From: Candidatus Gastranaerophilales bacterium
Lineage (GTDB): Bacteria; Cyanobacteriota; Vampirovibrionia; Gastranaerophilales; Gastranaerophilaceae
Length of the DNA stretch: 5,864 bases
Direction of reading: 5' to 3'
NCBI GenBank assembly: GCA_021202305.1
Contig: JAJQDG010000231.1
Span: 1 to 5,864, forward strand
The number at the start of each line of letters is the position of its first letter. Position 1 is the stretch's first letter. Shown here one piece after another: positions 1-5,163 of the stretch. The notes beneath the pieces were generated by a model. The model was not told the DNA's origin. It did no database searches and worked only from the letters and a program-made list of their open reading frames with translations. The position numbers and the translations under genes are program-made.

Positions 1-83
1 ATTTATATGCGGGTGCAACAAATATATTGAGTTTACTAAAGAAAAATTTTAATTTTCAAAGTACACTCTATACAGAATTTTTA

Positions 84-111
84 TTGCAAATAAAATTTTT
101 TATTCTAAAAT
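84..111 (+). promoter_or_regulatory. Candidate sigma70 promoter of rpsT
   Basis: TTGCAA at 84-89 and TAAAAT at 106-111 are separated by 16 nt and give a plausible -35/-10 pair. Transcription would start near 118 and leave a leader of about 58 nt before the rpsT ATG at 176. The surrounding 1-175 region is very AT-rich, so chance matches are likely; TATACA at 69-74 is an alternative -10 with a poor -35. I see no supportable gene in 1-175. The one long open frame there runs into rpsT out of frame and lacks a ribosome-binding site. Confidence 0.4.
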
Positions 112-175
112 TAAAATACTCACTTACCGACTCTCTGCAGATAATTTTTTATCAAACAGAAAGGGAACAAAGAAA

Positions 176-445
176 ATGGCAAATATTAAATCAGCAAAAA
201 AAAGAGTTCTTGTTGCAAAAAGAAATGAAGAAAGAAATGTTGCAATGAAGTCTTCTATCAAAACGGCTGTGAAAAAGGCTCTGGCACTTGGCGCGGGCGA
301 TGATAAAGAGGCATTAAATGCTGCATTATCTCGTGTTTATAAACTTTGCGACAAAGCCGTTTCAAAAGGTATTCTTCATAAAAATACCGCTGCAAGAAAA
401 AAATCAAGATTAACCATTGCAATTAACAAATTGCAGGCAAAATAA
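176..445 (+). CDS. rpsT: 30S ribosomal protein S20
   Basis: S20 is a small basic helical protein that binds the 5' domain of 16S rRNA early in assembly of the 30S subunit. The 89-residue product has the family's usual length and signature. It starts MANIKSAKKR, continues with an Arg/Lys-rich helix (KRNEERN, near residues 15-21), has a variable middle, and ends with the conserved GILHKNTAARKKSRL block (residues 65-79). The ATG at 176 is fixed by the invariant MANIKSA start; AAGGG at 161-165 lies 10 nt upstream and can serve as Shine-Dalgarno site. The gene appears monocistronic: it has its own likely promoter at 84-111 and ends at a strong hairpin 25 nt after the stop. The next gene is convergent. 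In several bacteria S20 represses its own translation, but nothing here shows that directly. Confidence 0.97.
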   Translation: MANIKSAKKRVLVAKRNEERNVAMKSSIKTAVKKALALGAGDDKEALNAALSRVYKLCDKAVSKGILHKNTAARKKSRLTIAINKLQAK

Positions 446-469
446 TCTTTTTGTCGTTATCTTTTTAAA

Positions 470-498
470 AAAACTGCCGTCTCATTAACGGCAGTTTT
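470..498. terminator. Shared bidirectional intrinsic terminator
   Basis: A perfect 11-bp stem (470-480 pairs with 488-498, core ACTGCCGT/ACGGCAGT) closes a 7-nt loop CTCATTA. On the + strand it follows rpsT and is followed by TTTTATTATTG. On the - strand it starts 1 nt after the methyltransferase stop and is followed by seven T (the A run at 467-473), which makes it the better terminator in that direction. It therefore separates two convergent genes and probably stops transcription both ways. Confidence 0.9.
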
Positions 499-499
499 A

Positions 500-1363
500 T
501 TATTGTTTAACAAATGTCATTATATATTCATGGTCAAATGTATTAAAGCCGCCTGCAAGTGCGCGGTAGCGCCAGAGATTTGCATCTTTTCCCTTGCCTT
601 TTTCATTGCCTGTTATATTTTTTACTATAATTGCTTTTGTTACAAAGCCTTGATTTTCCATCCTTTTCATACATTCAAATCCTAAAGGCACGATGTGCGA
701 ATTTTTGTATTCATCCCCTATTATAAGCGCGGCAAAACGCCCTTTTTCAAGCAAATTATAGGCATTTTTTGCTATTTTTTCAAAAAGATTATAAAATTCT
801 TCCGTTGTCTTGCAATTTGATAAATCTTCTTTCTTATCTGAAAACTTGATAATATCATCATACGGAGGGTGTAACACCACAAATTGGGCTTGTTTTTTGC
901 CCATAATTTCAAGCCTTGCCTTAACTTTTTCAACAGTTTCATCTGATGCGGAATCGCCGCATATAATATTGACGTCTACAACAAGTTCTTTTTTGGTAAA
1001 TTTAGATGAAACATAATCTACCATATCCTGCTTTAATTCCACTCCGATACAGCGCCTTTCCATGTTTATAGCTTCTATGGCAGATGTACCGGAGCCAAAA
1101 AATAAATCTAAAATTATATCGTTTTTTTTTGTATACCTTTCAAAAAGCTGGGTTGCAATTTGCGGAATATAGTTTCCATGGTAATCGTAACTGTGTCCGT
1201 TTGATTTATCACGGGAATCAAACTCCCAGAGAGAGCCTGTTTTTATATGCGAATACAATTTCCAATTGCAAAGGTCAATATCGTTATAAGATGTGGTTTT
1301 ATGTTTTTCAACCACTCTTAAATCCGGTGTTTGAACATTTATTTTAACTGATTTTTTTGGCAT
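500..1363 (-). CDS. Orphan N4-cytosine/N6-adenine-type DNA methyltransferase
   Basis: This 287-residue protein is an S-adenosylmethionine-dependent amino-methyltransferase acting on DNA. Motif I is clear: DLFFGSGT at residues 86-93, followed by an acidic strand-end at GVELK (107-111) that should bind the ribose of AdoMet. The preceding PQIATQLFERYTKKND (67-82) resembles the helix before motif I in beta-class enzymes. The catalytic motif IV is HPPY (165-168) in VVLHPPYDD, where the usual first residue is D, N or S. The C-terminal HEYIMTFVK is typical of the fold's last strand. Motif order is I then IV, unlike classical beta enzymes in which IV comes first. The target-recognition part must be small, perhaps residues 215-275. 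AGGGAG (1371-1376) lies 7 nt before the ATG and fixes the start. No restriction endonuclease is adjacent, so a housekeeping, regulatory or phage-derived role is possible. Target base and site cannot be read from the sequence. Confidence 0.85.
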   Translation of the reverse strand: MPKKSVKINVQTPDLRVVEKHKTTSYNDIDLCNWKLYSHIKTGSLWEFDSRDKSNGHSYDYHGNYIPQIATQLFERYTKKNDIILDLFFGSGTSAIEAINMERRCIGVELKQDMVDYVSSKFTKKELVVDVNIICGDSASDETVEKVKARLEIMGKKQAQFVVLHPPYDDIIKFSDKKEDLSNCKTTEEFYNLFEKIAKNAYNLLEKGRFAALIIGDEYKNSHIVPLGFECMKRMENQGFVTKAIIVKNITGNEKGKGKDANLWRYRALAGGFNTFDHEYIMTFVKQ

Positions 1364-1507
1364 ACAAATTCTCCCTAATCAAAGCAAAGTGTAGCGCAAG
1401 AATAGTTTTTAATAATCGTATAAAAGGTTGAAAATAACGCAAAATGGTACATTTAACCGATAAATGCAAGATTTATTAAAGAAAATTTAAAATCCTGTCG
1501 TAAAATC

Positions 1508-1516
1508 TGATATAAA
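1508..1516 (+). promoter_or_regulatory. Extended -10 promoter for the candidate sRNA
   Basis: TGATATAAA at 1508-1516 matches an extended -10 element (TG, one base, TATAAA). No good -35 hexamer lies 16-18 nt upstream, which an extended -10 can compensate. Start of transcription would fall near 1521-1524, exactly at the 5' foot of the first RNA hairpin. An inverted repeat CCTGTC (1494-1499) and GACAGG (1521-1526) flanks the element and could be an operator, although the right half is also part of the RNA hairpin. Confidence 0.5.
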
Positions 1517-1520
1517 ATAT

Positions 1521-1589
1521 GACAGGGGGAAACCCCTGGCTTAAACCTCCTCCCCAAGTCTGGTAGCCGCTTTTAAGCGGCCTTTTTTT
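1521..1589 (+). ncRNA. Candidate small RNA, Yfr1-like architecture
   Basis: A stand-alone transcription unit of about 65-69 nt with no ORF on its strand. From 5' to 3' it shows a perfect hairpin CAGGGG-GAAA-CCCCUG (1523-1538) with a GNRA tetraloop, a mostly unpaired segment (1539-1565) containing CCUCCUCCCC (1546-1555), and a GC-rich terminator hairpin with a seven-T tail (1566-1589). The C-rich segment is complementary to Shine-Dalgarno sequences (AGGAGG). It would be the natural site for base pairing with mRNAs. Short 5' hairpin, single-stranded CU-rich core and terminator hairpin is also the layout of the cyanobacterial sRNA Yfr1, whose core is ACUCCUCACAC; here the core differs, so homology is unproven. 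It lies between two - strand genes and stops at the 3' end of the zinc-ribbon gene. Structure and promoter are seen; expression and function are inferred. Confidence 0.6.
1566..1589 (+). terminator. Intrinsic terminator of the candidate sRNA
   Basis: GCCGC (1566-1570) pairs with GCGGC (1577-1581); U1571-A1576 adds a sixth pair around a UUUA loop, and seven T follow at 1583-1589. There is no T run on the - strand side, so it works only for rightward transcription. Because no + strand ORF lies upstream within 1364-1565, its presence is the main argument for an RNA gene here. The T run overlaps the stop codon of the converging gene at 1588-1590. Confidence 0.85.
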
Positions 1590-1992
1590 ATTCGGTTATT
1601 TTTTTTAAAACAAGCGGATGACCGGCAATTAAAGGCGGGGCTGAATTTATTTTAGGAGGAGTATCTATCCATATTTCCATTTTTTCTGTTTCGCCGTATT
1701 TATACGCTTGCTCTTTAACTTCAAGTGCATAATTAATATCAGTAAAACTTAATTTTTCATGCTTTTCTACGGTGTAATCAGCATTGCCGCAATTTGTGCA
1801 AAATTTTTCTTTAGGCATAATTTCATCAAATCTTCTCTTTGCTTCACGTTTTATGCCGCAGCAATTGCACCTTACAATATAGTAAGATTTTCTGATATAT
1901 TCTCCGCAATCAGGGCAATATCCCTCATTGCCGTGCAAAAGCGCATTTTTATGAGAACATTTCAAAATATTTCTAAAAAATTTCTTAATCAT
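1588..1992 (-). CDS. Uncharacterised double zinc-ribbon protein
   Basis: I do not recognise this 134-residue protein as a named family. It shows four Cys pairs or near-pairs that look like two treble-clef or ribbon zinc sites. C12/H14 with C26-x2-C29 (CPDCG) could form the first; C42-x2-C45 (CNCCG, with an extra C44) and C65-x2-C68 (CTNCG) could form the second. Basic residues surround them (KREAKRR at 48-54). The C-terminal third is cysteine-free, with a Pro-rich stretch (TPPKINSAPP) before LVLKK. No signal peptide or membrane segment is evident, so it is probably cytoplasmic and may bind nucleic acid or a protein partner. The ATG at 1992 begins just after a perfect inverted repeat (1996-2025), and only a weak A/G-rich Shine-Dalgarno, inside that repeat, is visible. 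It is the last gene of the leftward cluster. Confidence 0.75.
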   Translation of the reverse strand: MIKKFFRNILKCSHKNALLHGNEGYCPDCGEYIRKSYYIVRCNCCGIKREAKRRFDEIMPKEKFCTNCGNADYTVEKHEKLSFTDINYALEVKEQAYKYGETEKMEIWIDTPPKINSAPPLIAGHPLVLKKITE

Positions 1993-1995
1993 ACT

Positions 1996-2025
1996 ACTTT
2001 TTCTTAATTCAAATTAAGAAAAAGT
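1996..2025. repeat. Perfect 14-bp inverted repeat between two genes
   Basis: ACTTTTTCTTAATT (1996-2009) and AATTAAGAAAAAGT (2012-2025) are exact reverse complements around a 2-nt centre. The repeat begins at the stop codon of the acidic protein and ends 3 nt before the ATG of the zinc-ribbon protein. In the leftward mRNA it would form a long AU-rich hairpin that sequesters the weak ribosome-binding site. It is not followed by a T run in the gene direction, so it is a poor terminator; a DNA-level operator or mRNA processing site is also possible. Confidence 0.7.
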
Positions 2026-2468
2026 CAAACATCTACATTGTTATAATAGTCATCATCATCGGCAATTTCATATTCATCATCTTCAATAGGATCAACCGGT
2101 TTATTCAGAGGTACATTGTACGATGAATATTCATTCTCGTTTTCTTCCGTTTCTTCTTCAATGTCGTCATTTTTTGTAAAGGTATCTTTTGAATTCGGAT
2201 CTTTAGGAACTTTATCCTTTATAAAATTTGAAATTGCACCGAGGATTTTATTATTTTTTTTATCTTTTTTCTTATCCGATTTTTCAAAACTGTCAGGAGG
2301 AATTTCTTCTAAAAAAACGGATTCATCTTCTTCGTTTTGACGGCTGCCTCTTTTTCTTTTGCGCATGTTCATAAAGCCGGTGTTGCCGCCGCCGCCGCCG
2401 TCTTTACCCAAATTTTGCGAGCCTGTAACCATAGGCTGATTTGAAGGACCAATCTGAAAAGAGGACAT
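2025..2468 (-). CDS. Low-complexity acidic protein of unknown function
   Basis: I do not recognise this 147-residue protein, which is probably largely disordered. Residues 1-22 are polar (MSSFQIGPSNQP...), 24-28 are five glycines, 36-40 are the basic cluster RKRKR, and 63-74 are Lys/Asp-rich. A short amphipathic stretch (ILGAISNFIKDKV, 75-87) is the only segment likely to form a helix. The C-terminal third is strongly acidic (DDIEEE at 101-106, DDEYEIADDDD at 130-140, then YYNNV). The start is chosen at 2468 because AAGGG (2477-2481) lies 8 nt upstream and the start MSSFQIG looks native. An in-frame GTG at 2543 would overlap the pdxA stop and add 25 residues, but lacks a good Shine-Dalgarno. 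It follows pdxA by 74 nt and may have its own promoter. Charge polarity suggests a scaffold or nucleic-acid-associated role, but function is unknown. Confidence 0.75.
   Translation of the reverse strand: MSSFQIGPSNQPMVTGSQNLGKDGGGGGNTGFMNMRKRKRGSRQNEEDESVFLEEIPPDSFEKSDKKKDKKNNKILGAISNFIKDKVPKDPNSKDTFTKNDDIEEETEENENEYSSYNVPLNKPVDPIEDDEYEIADDDDYYNNVDV
2385..2399 (-). repeat. (GGC)5 trinucleotide run coding for pentaglycine
   Basis: Five identical GGC codons in tandem encode Gly24-Gly28 of the acidic protein. It is a GC-rich island in an AT-rich gene, and the use of a single codon indicates slippage-type expansion. Changes in copy number would keep the frame and only alter linker length. Confidence 0.85.
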
Positions 2469-2492
2469 AAAAATTACCCTTTTTTTGTTTAA

Positions 2493-2521
2493 ATTATATT
2501 TATTTTTTACCTTAATAAGAA
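2493..2521 (-). promoter_or_regulatory. Possible internal promoter for the acidic and zinc-ribbon genes
   Basis: On the - strand a perfect TATAAT (2498 to 2493) lies 17 nt downstream of TTCTTA (2521 to 2516), a weak -35 matching 3 of 6. Transcription would start near 2486, leaving a leader of about 18 nt that contains the AAGGG Shine-Dalgarno before the ATG at 2468. The 74-nt gap after pdxA contrasts with the tight packing upstream and fits a separate promoter, but the AT-rich context makes a chance match possible. Confidence 0.4.
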
Positions 2522-2542
2522 GATGTTTAGAGAAAATATACA

Positions 2543-3448
2543 CTATATAACGGATGAAATCTGCGACAACTTTAGCATAAGTTCAATTGCGCAAATCATT
2601 CCCTTGGGATTTGCCAAATTTTTGCCTTTTATATCATAGGCTGTGCCAAAGGGCGGCGAAGTTCTTATTATTTTAAGACCTATTGTAGTATTTACGGCTT
2701 CATCCGGACAAAGCGTTTTAACAGGGCAAAGCGCCTGATCATGATAGCAGGCTGCAATTGCATCAAACTCTTGTTTTTCGTTATTTAAAAACTTTTTTCC
2801 CGCCTTTGCAAAAAGTGCATCGGCGCTGAATGCGCCATAAACAAGAAATCCTTTTTTATTTAATTTTTTTATTGCAGGAAGAATAATTTCTTTTTCTTCG
2901 CTGCCCAATATGCCGTTTTCGCCCGCATGGGGATTTAACCCGCAAACTGCAATTTTAGGGGATGAAATATTGCATTTTGTTTTTAAAAAGAAATTCAATC
3001 TTTCTATTTTTTCAATAATAATATCTTCGCTTAAAATAATATTTTTAAGGGGAATGTGCCTTGTCAAAAGCATAACCCTTAAATCCCGTGCAATAAAAAG
3101 CATTTCCGCCTTTTGATTTTTATTTTGCGAAAGCAGTTTTTCTAAAATTTCGGTTTGCCCCGAAAAAAAATATCCCGATTTATGAAGCGCCTCTTTTGAA
3201 ACAGGTGCTGTTACAAGCCCGTTTATCAACCCTTCCCGCGCAAGCTTAGAGGCATATTCAAGGGATTTATAACAGTATGCCCCGTTATCGTATGAATCTA
3301 ATTCATAAGTTTCATACCCTAAGCCCAAATCTTTTCCTATGATAAGAATTTGGCTCTTATCGGGTTTTAAAGCGTTCAATGCCTTAATTGTAACTTCTTC
3401 CCCGATGCCCAGTGTATCGCCCGTTGTAATTGCAATTTTATTTTTCAT
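2543..3448 (-). CDS. pdxA: PdxA-family 4-phosphate dehydrogenase (4-hydroxythreonine-4-P or tetronate-4-P)
   Basis: PdxA enzymes are metal- and NAD-dependent dimers that oxidise and decarboxylate 4-phosphohydroxy-L-threonine in vitamin B6 synthesis; PdxA2 members act on D-threonate or D-erythronate 4-phosphate. The 301 residues, slightly short for the family (about 330), start with a TTGDTLGIGEE version of the usual TxGDPxGIGPE loop. Metal ligands are visible as H131 (TRHIPL), H174 (NPHAGE) and H236 (YHDQ). Substrate residues K244, N253 and R262 keep the spacing of E. coli K274, N283 and R292. The normally conserved GHTE is GQTE here (Q98), a change at a substrate-contact His. The start codon lies inside the 3' end of the kinase gene (11-nt overlap) with no clear Shine-Dalgarno, so translation is probably coupled. 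Pairing with a DUF1537 kinase favours a PdxA2-like catabolic role, but the B6 role cannot be excluded. Confidence 0.92.
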   Translation of the reverse strand: MKNKIAITTGDTLGIGEEVTIKALNALKPDKSQILIIGKDLGLGYETYELDSYDNGAYCYKSLEYASKLAREGLINGLVTAPVSKEALHKSGYFFSGQTEILEKLLSQNKNQKAEMLFIARDLRVMLLTRHIPLKNIILSEDIIIEKIERLNFFLKTKCNISSPKIAVCGLNPHAGENGILGSEEKEIILPAIKKLNKKGFLVYGAFSADALFAKAGKKFLNNEKQEFDAIAACYHDQALCPVKTLCPDEAVNTTIGLKIIRTSPPFGTAYDIKGKNLANPKGMICAIELMLKLSQISSVI

Positions 3449-4751
3449 GATGTTTAAAATAGTTTATTATATCAATCAATGCAGTTGAAGAACCCATATT
3501 TCCCGATTTTGTCAAAACAAATTTTGCATTTGAATCCATACACAAAGGAATTGCAGGCAATACCCCGTCCACTACCTGAAGATAGCCGCAGTTTACCGCT
3601 TTTGTGCATTTATAGGAAGTTTCGCCCCCTATTGTAATCAGTATATATTCAGCCATTTCATTTGTTTTAGCGGCAATTCGGGCAAGATAATCCGTTATCG
3701 CACAAGAAAGCATTTCGCGCGTCATGCCTTCATCAATCAGTTTTTCGCTGCCGCCGTTATTTTCAATTTCATCATCCAATTTACTTGCATGGACAACAAC
3801 TATATTATTTTTTCCTAAATTTTGAACAATTCTTTTAGAAACACTGTCAATATCTTGATGTAAAATATCGTCCACACAAAGTTCAATAAAATAGCTGTTA
3901 TTTATATCATCTTCAAGCGACAGTTTTTTTATTTGCGCCATTGTAATCGAGGTTTTTGAACCCGAAAGTATTAATTTAGGCAAAGCCGGAATTTGTTTTA
4001 AAACAGATTCTCTTTCAATTTCATGCAGCCATATATTGCTTAGAGCATTTGCAAGACCGGCAGAACCTGCGGGCAGAATTTTATATTTGCTTTTTTCAAG
4101 CGCAAGAACAATTTGTTCCAAATCTACCGCACAAACAGCGTCAACAACAATAAGTTTTTTTCCTTTTGAAATAAGTTCGTTTAATTTGTTTGTTATTGCA
4201 AGCGCACCTTTTGCCACTACCTTTAATTCAATTGTATCAACAGTTTCATACAAATTTTCATTTACTTGTTTTCTTAATATATCAGGAATATAAGAATCAA
4301 AAATCGGGGCATAGCTATCTCTTGCAGCGTCTGTTCTTTCAATCGGAACGCCTTTTAACAGCTGATAGCCCCCTATTGTTATTCTGCCTTCCTGAATAAA
4401 AGCGGGCGCTATAACAGCTGCATCATACTCAAGAGCATCAAGCATGGAAAGTATCTCAACCGCGACATTTCCCCTCAGCGTTGAATCAATTTTTTTATAA
4501 AAACGTTCAACTGAAAGAACCTCTTTAATTTTTACTGTATTTTCCCAAACGGTTTTTGCTGCGGTTTTAGCGTCTAAATTTCTTGTTTCTGTTGTAAGCG
4601 CCCAGGTTTCAATATTTTGATGAATTTTTTGACAAATATCGGCTTCAAATATAATTTCTGCATTTGAACCTTTCATAAAAAATTGCAGCGCAGTATCGTT
4701 TGCGCCCGTCAAATCATCCGCAACAATGCCGATTGAACCCGTTATAGCCAT
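3438..4751 (-). CDS. Four-carbon acid sugar kinase family protein (DUF1537)
   Basis: Members of this family (OtnK, DtnK and relatives) phosphorylate four-carbon acid sugars such as D-threonate, D-erythronate or 3-oxotetronate at the 4-hydroxyl with ATP. The 437-residue length is typical. The N-terminal substrate domain shows VADDLTGAND (10-19), KKIDSTLRGN (86-95), APAF (115-118), GGYQL (127-131) and GSAGLA (229-234). The C-terminal nucleotide domain shows LSGSKTSIT (262-270), IGGETS (374-379) and TKSGNMG (414-420). All key motifs seem intact. The ATG is 1 nt after the ssb stop, and the 3' end overlaps pdxA by 11 nt, so it is a middle gene of an operon. DtnK-PdxA2 pairs are known to convert D-threonate to dihydroxyacetone phosphate and CO2, and this is the best-supported role. 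No transporter, aldolase, isomerase or regulator of such a pathway is in the window, so the exact substrate is unassigned. Confidence 0.9.
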   Translation of the reverse strand: MAITGSIGIVADDLTGANDTALQFFMKGSNAEIIFEADICQKIHQNIETWALTTETRNLDAKTAAKTVWENTVKIKEVLSVERFYKKIDSTLRGNVAVEILSMLDALEYDAAVIAPAFIQEGRITIGGYQLLKGVPIERTDAARDSYAPIFDSYIPDILRKQVNENLYETVDTIELKVVAKGALAITNKLNELISKGKKLIVVDAVCAVDLEQIVLALEKSKYKILPAGSAGLANALSNIWLHEIERESVLKQIPALPKLILSGSKTSITMAQIKKLSLEDDINNSYFIELCVDDILHQDIDSVSKRIVQNLGKNNIVVVHASKLDDEIENNGGSEKLIDEGMTREMLSCAITDYLARIAAKTNEMAEYILITIGGETSYKCTKAVNCGYLQVVDGVLPAIPLCMDSNAKFVLTKSGNMGSSTALIDIINYFKHHEK

Positions 4752-4752
4752 A

Positions 4753-5082
4753 CTAATTCTCGTCTTTTTTTGAGCCTAAAAGTCTTAAATTTGTACACCT
4801 TATTATAAATCTTTCTAAAGATTCTCCGTCAGGTGTTGTCCATTTATTCGAAGAAAGACGCCCTTCTATTCCGACCAGTGAACCTTTCTTGACCCATTCA
4901 CCCGCAATTTCAGCTTGCTTATCCCAAAGCTCAACCGGAAACCAGTCCGTAATTTCTTCTTTTGTTCTTGAATCCCATCTGTTTACGGCAACCGAAAACG
5001 TTACTTTGACTTTCCCTGAATCAAAATATTTCATTTCGGGATCCTGCCCGACACGTCCTACTATTACGGCTGAATTTACCAT
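4753..5082 (-). CDS. ssb: Single-stranded DNA-binding protein, tailless
   Basis: SSB coats single-stranded DNA in replication, recombination and repair, usually as a tetramer of OB folds. The 109 residues cover one OB fold: MVNSAVIVGRVGQDPEMKYF at the start, FSVAVNRW (29-36), WFPVELWDKQAE (47-58), KKGSLVGIEGRL (65-76) and RLLGSKK near the end. The central WF.vElW.KQAe and KKGSlvgi blocks resemble cyanobacterial-type SSBs. The protein stops at KKDEN right after the fold: there is no disordered linker and no acidic DDDIPF-type tip, through which many SSBs recruit partners. A second SSB may exist elsewhere in the genome, or partners may bind differently. AGGGAG (5091-5096) lies 8 nt before the ATG, and a near-consensus promoter overlapped by a palindrome precedes it. 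It heads the apparent ssb-kinase-pdxA operon, a functionally mixed arrangement. Confidence 0.95.
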   Translation of the reverse strand: MVNSAVIVGRVGQDPEMKYFDSGKVKVTFSVAVNRWDSRTKEEITDWFPVELWDKQAEIAGEWVKKGSLVGIEGRLSSNKWTTPDGESLERFIIRCTNLRLLGSKKDEN

Positions 5083-5110
5083 TTTTACTTCTCCCTGCCA
5101 TTATTTGACT

Positions 5111-5126
5111 TTGATTATATAATCAA
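5111..5126. promoter_or_regulatory. 16-bp perfect palindrome on the ssb -10 box, possible operator
   Basis: TTGATTATATAATCAA is its own reverse complement and covers the -10 hexamer completely. A dimeric regulator bound here would block RNA polymerase. The central TATATA also puts a TATAAT on the + strand, but without a matching -35. Six of the bases are explained by the -10 itself, so part of the symmetry may be coincidental. Confidence 0.4.
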
Positions 5127-5142
5127 CAAAATTTTAGTGCAA
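5114..5142 (-). promoter_or_regulatory. Strong sigma70 promoter of the ssb operon
   Basis: On the - strand TTGCAC (5142 to 5137) and a perfect TATAAT (5119 to 5114) are separated by exactly 17 nt. Transcription would start near 5107 and leave a leader of about 25 nt with the AGGGAG Shine-Dalgarno of ssb. No clear terminator is seen between the SIMPL stop at 5164 and this promoter, so some read-through from upstream is possible. Confidence 0.75.
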
Positions 5143-5163
5143 ATCACCTGTTGCAGCTATTTA

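Noticed and set aside
27..248. Open frame of 73 codons ahead of and into rpsT
   Set aside because: It overlaps rpsT out of frame, has no ribosome-binding site, and its residues are what AT-rich DNA gives by chance.
500..1363. Complete restriction-modification system
   Set aside because: Both flanks are accounted for (rpsT, an RNA gene and a zinc-ribbon gene) and none looks like an endonuclease.
1523..1538. The CAGGGG/CCCCTG hairpin as terminator of the leftward cluster
   Set aside because: On the - strand it is followed by TCATATTTTAT, not a clean T run. It may contribute to termination, but the support is weak.
1521..1589. Riboswitch or attenuator leader instead of a stand-alone sRNA
   Set aside because: No + strand gene follows the terminator, so there is nothing to regulate in cis.
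1521..1589. Signal recognition particle RNA or 6S RNA
   Set aside because: The conserved GGAAG.AGCAG-type SRP loop is absent, and the unit is far too short and differently folded for 6S RNA.
2469..2543. N-terminal extension of the acidic protein from a GTG at 2543
   Set aside because: The GTG overlaps the pdxA stop and lacks a good Shine-Dalgarno, while the ATG at 2468 has AAGGG 8 nt upstream.
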